From Symsagittifera roscoffensis (Eukaryota; Xenacoelomorpha; Acoela; Convolutidae), in assembly GCF_963678635.1 (NCBI RefSeq), contig NW_026970820.1, forward strand, positions 1,428,001-1,492,000: 64,000 nucleotides of DNA, read 5' to 3'. Position numbers and translations under genes: made by a program. Positions within the stretch are counted from its first letter, which is position 1, and every line of letters starts with the position of its first letter. Of this stretch, positions 62,589 through 64,000 are shown one piece after another. The notes beneath the pieces were generated by a model. The model was not told the DNA's origin and made no database searches. It saw only the letters and a list, made by a program, of their open reading frames with translations.

Positions 62589-62626
62589 CCCCACCCACCC
62601 AACCTGTCTGCTTCACCCACCCACCC
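62589..62626 (-). other. Potential G-quadruplex in the Z copy 2 head
   Basis: The same six C-runs as in Z copy 1 are kept at 62589-62592, 62594-62596, 62598-62600, 62616-62618, 62620-62622 and 62624-62626. The first ~60 bp of the two heads are nearly unchanged, while the following 100 bp have diverged. Confidence 0.65.
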
Positions 62627-62661
62627 AATCAGTCAGGCTTTGTCCACGACCTATTCTTCTC

Positions 62662-62693
62662 AACTCGATTCATTCCGTAGATGGAATCGAGTT
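62662..62693 (+). other. HP1-position hairpin of Z copy 2
   Basis: AACTCGATTC and GAATCGAGTT form a perfect 10 bp stem around a 12-base loop. It lies 87 bp after the module start, close to the offset of the Y hairpin (90) and the W hairpin (81). Confidence 0.8.
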
Positions 62694-63060
62694 ATGATGT
62701 GCCCCAAGACATAGAGATTTGACGAACACGTGTCCCACTATTTGATAGATCTTTTTTCGAATCAGTTTCTTCTAATTGATTTGCAAACTATGGGCCAGAA
62801 ATCAACATGTGCATTCATCAAAGATGTCAACAAAGCAAAAAAAAGCACCGTGCATGTTCCATATTTGTGTCCCAGTTTTGACAATGGGAAGAAGCAGCAA
62901 AACTTCAAACAGCTTAATACTAAAATTTAGATATAATTTCTCATGAATGAAACAAATACGCTCTCCTCAGGTTTAGTTTTAAGAGGAAATTGTAAATGAT
63001 GAAAAGTATCAATACAACATGCGGCTGCTTTTTTTTTCTCTGCTCTTTGCTCAAGGTCCC

Positions 63061-63102
63061 GGATGCCCCTACCTGGGACCACAAGGGTCCCAGGGAGCAT
63101 CC
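63061..63102 (+). other. HP2 of Z copy 2
   Basis: The outer stem is GGATGC/GCATCC, and the inner stem is CCTGGGACC/GGTCCCAGG with loop ACAAG. It differs from copy 1 by one base on the right side (AGGG for AGGA). Confidence 0.86.
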
Positions 63103-63535
63103 TACAGTGATTTTAGCATAAAACATACAATTATGAATAGCAAAGCTCTAAGCAGTTTTGAAATTTTTTTCCCCATTTTCTTCTCTCCACAAAGGGTATA
63201 CAATCCCATTTTTGTTACAAAGAGCCTGTTAAACTAGCAATCCAAAACTTACAGTTAAATTATAAACTCATTACTTTTCCGAATTTGTAACAAAATTGTA
63301 CATTTTGAACCGCAGTTAAACCTTGTAACTCGGTGCAGTAACAAAGTCAAGTGCACACTAGCTACATTTTCAACACAGTAAATTATTTTAAAAAGGACAA
63401 CTGCATCTGGTTTTTCATAAAAAAACAACACTAGTCAACGCAGTAAATTCTTTAAAGAAAGGACCTCTGAATCTGGTTTTTCGTTTGATTTTTAATAAGT
63501 ATTACATAAGTTATTAATTGAAATCGAACAAAAAC

Positions 63536-64000
63536 AACTAAAAAAATTTTACCATTTTTGATCAGTTTCGACAAAAAAATTACAAAACCTCACTTATTTG
63601 ACTGTGGCAGGCTCAAACAATCTATCAAAAAGCACTTTTGCTTAAGTTTTTTTAAGTTAAAAATGAAAAAAGGATCAAAAAGGAAAAACAAAATCGATTC
63701 TCTCATACTATCAAAACAATAGGTGACAGACATTTTTGCCCATAGACACACACCGTAGGAACCTGTTTACAAAAGGTCTTCATAGGCAAAGCCGAAAAAC
63801 TACCCGTTTCGAGAAAAGAGCAAAAAAAAATTTGGCATCCTACGAAATTGCTAAAATCAAGAAAAAAGAAAAATGGCCTTGAAAAAAAAGACATTAGAAA
63901 ATAGTAACAAATTGGCATAACTCTATACATTCAGAATGTCATGCAAAAAATATAAAAAGATTTCGGGAGGATTTTTGAACAGATAAGTCTCTCCGGAATT
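63536..64000 (+). repeat. First sub-repeat of Z copy 2 (cut)
   Basis: The sequence follows the first sub-repeat of Z copy 1 (about 45125-45590) with small changes. It contains TTTGACTGTGGCAGGCTC and AAAGCCGAAAAACT. The GCATGC-like motif is reduced to GTCATGC near 63940. Confidence 0.65.

Larger units (their letters stand above)
1..64000 (+). repeat. Head-to-tail array of CTAG-bounded modules (families M, X, Y, Z, W)
   Basis: Every base of the window can be assigned to a module that ends in CCACCTAG or CCATCTAG and abuts the next module without a spacer. I count 24 M modules (one partial) and six modules of four other families. All lie in the same orientation. No reading frame longer than 158 codons exists, and none resembles a protein family I know. 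The strand is arbitrary and is set so that CTAG is at the 3' end of each module. The array runs off both window ends. Confidence 0.93.
62575..64000 (+). repeat. Z module, copy 2 (cut by window end)
   Basis: The first 1426 bp of a Z module follow W directly after CTAG. The head is the same as at 44158, including the C-runs, although the upstream neighbour is a different family. HP1 is at 62662-62693 and HP2 at 63061-63102, and the first sub-repeat starts near 63536. Similarity to Z copy 1 is clear throughout but lower in 62640-63050, where the AT tract is missing. Confidence 0.87.

Noticed and set aside
1-64000. CRISPR array
   Set aside because: The repeats are long modules joined without spacers, and there are no cas genes.
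1-64000. Ribosomal DNA, 5S or spliced-leader gene array
   Set aside because: None of the conserved sequences of rRNA, 5S RNA, tRNA or nematode spliced leaders that I know could be found on either strand.
1-64000. A plain 2.2 kb satellite made by unequal crossing-over
   Set aside because: It accounts for runs of M copies, but not for four other families that meet M at the same 4 bp, or for twin modules whose identity starts at CTAG.

Overview
The whole 64 kb window is one head-to-tail array of non-coding repeat modules. I found no protein-coding gene, rRNA, tRNA or CRISPR array, and no unique flanking DNA. The sequence is strongly A+T-rich (about 70% by eye), with many A and T runs of 5-10 bases and short G+C-rich islands that are nearly all inverted repeats. 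This looks like a eukaryotic, probably invertebrate, heterochromatic or satellite-like region. The low-complexity style resembles nematode intergenic DNA, but nothing here identifies the species.

Every module ends in CCA(C/T)CTAG, and the next module starts directly after CTAG. Five families share these boundaries. Family M is the main one: 23 complete copies of 2196-2221 bp and one partial copy (1-207). Family X has copies at 9053-11531 and 55577-58052. Family Y is at 38100-39737. Family Z is at 44158-46733 and 62575-64000 (partial). Family W is at 60262-62574. The family bodies are largely unrelated to M in sequence, but the layout is shared: (1) a variable head just after CTAG; (2) hairpin HP1 at about +81 to +133; (3) hairpin HP2 at about +318 to +489; (4) in X, Y, Z and W, two or three degenerate sub-repeats with a period of 519-524 bp; (5) a motif containing GCATGC followed by A-rich sequence; (6) a terminal hairpin HP3 of the form G-run, CCCCTA-like loop, C-run; (7) a 33-42 bp tail ending in CTAG.

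HP3 stems differ between families by paired changes (GGTGGGG/CCCCACC, GGAAGGGG/CCCCTTCC, GGGAGGGG/CCCCTCCC). HP2 is kept as a foldable structure even where its sequence differs completely, as in Y. Several distant modules are near-identical, and the identity begins exactly at a CTAG junction; modules 14 and 24 are bounded at both ends. This suggests that the CTAG-to-CTAG module is the unit that is copied or moved, and not only a period created by unequal crossing-over.

Layout: 1-9052 M copies 0-4; 9053-11531 X; 11532-38099 twelve M copies; 38100-39737 Y; 39738-44157 two M copies; 44158-46733 Z; 46734-55576 four M copies; 55577-58052 X; 58053-60261 M; 60262-62574 W; 62575-64000 Z, cut by the window end. 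The 3' CTAG plus nearby G+C hairpin recalls Helitron 3' ends. The starts are not TC, however, and HP3 lies 33-42 bp from the end, so the array is best called an unclassified CTAG-bounded modular repeat system.
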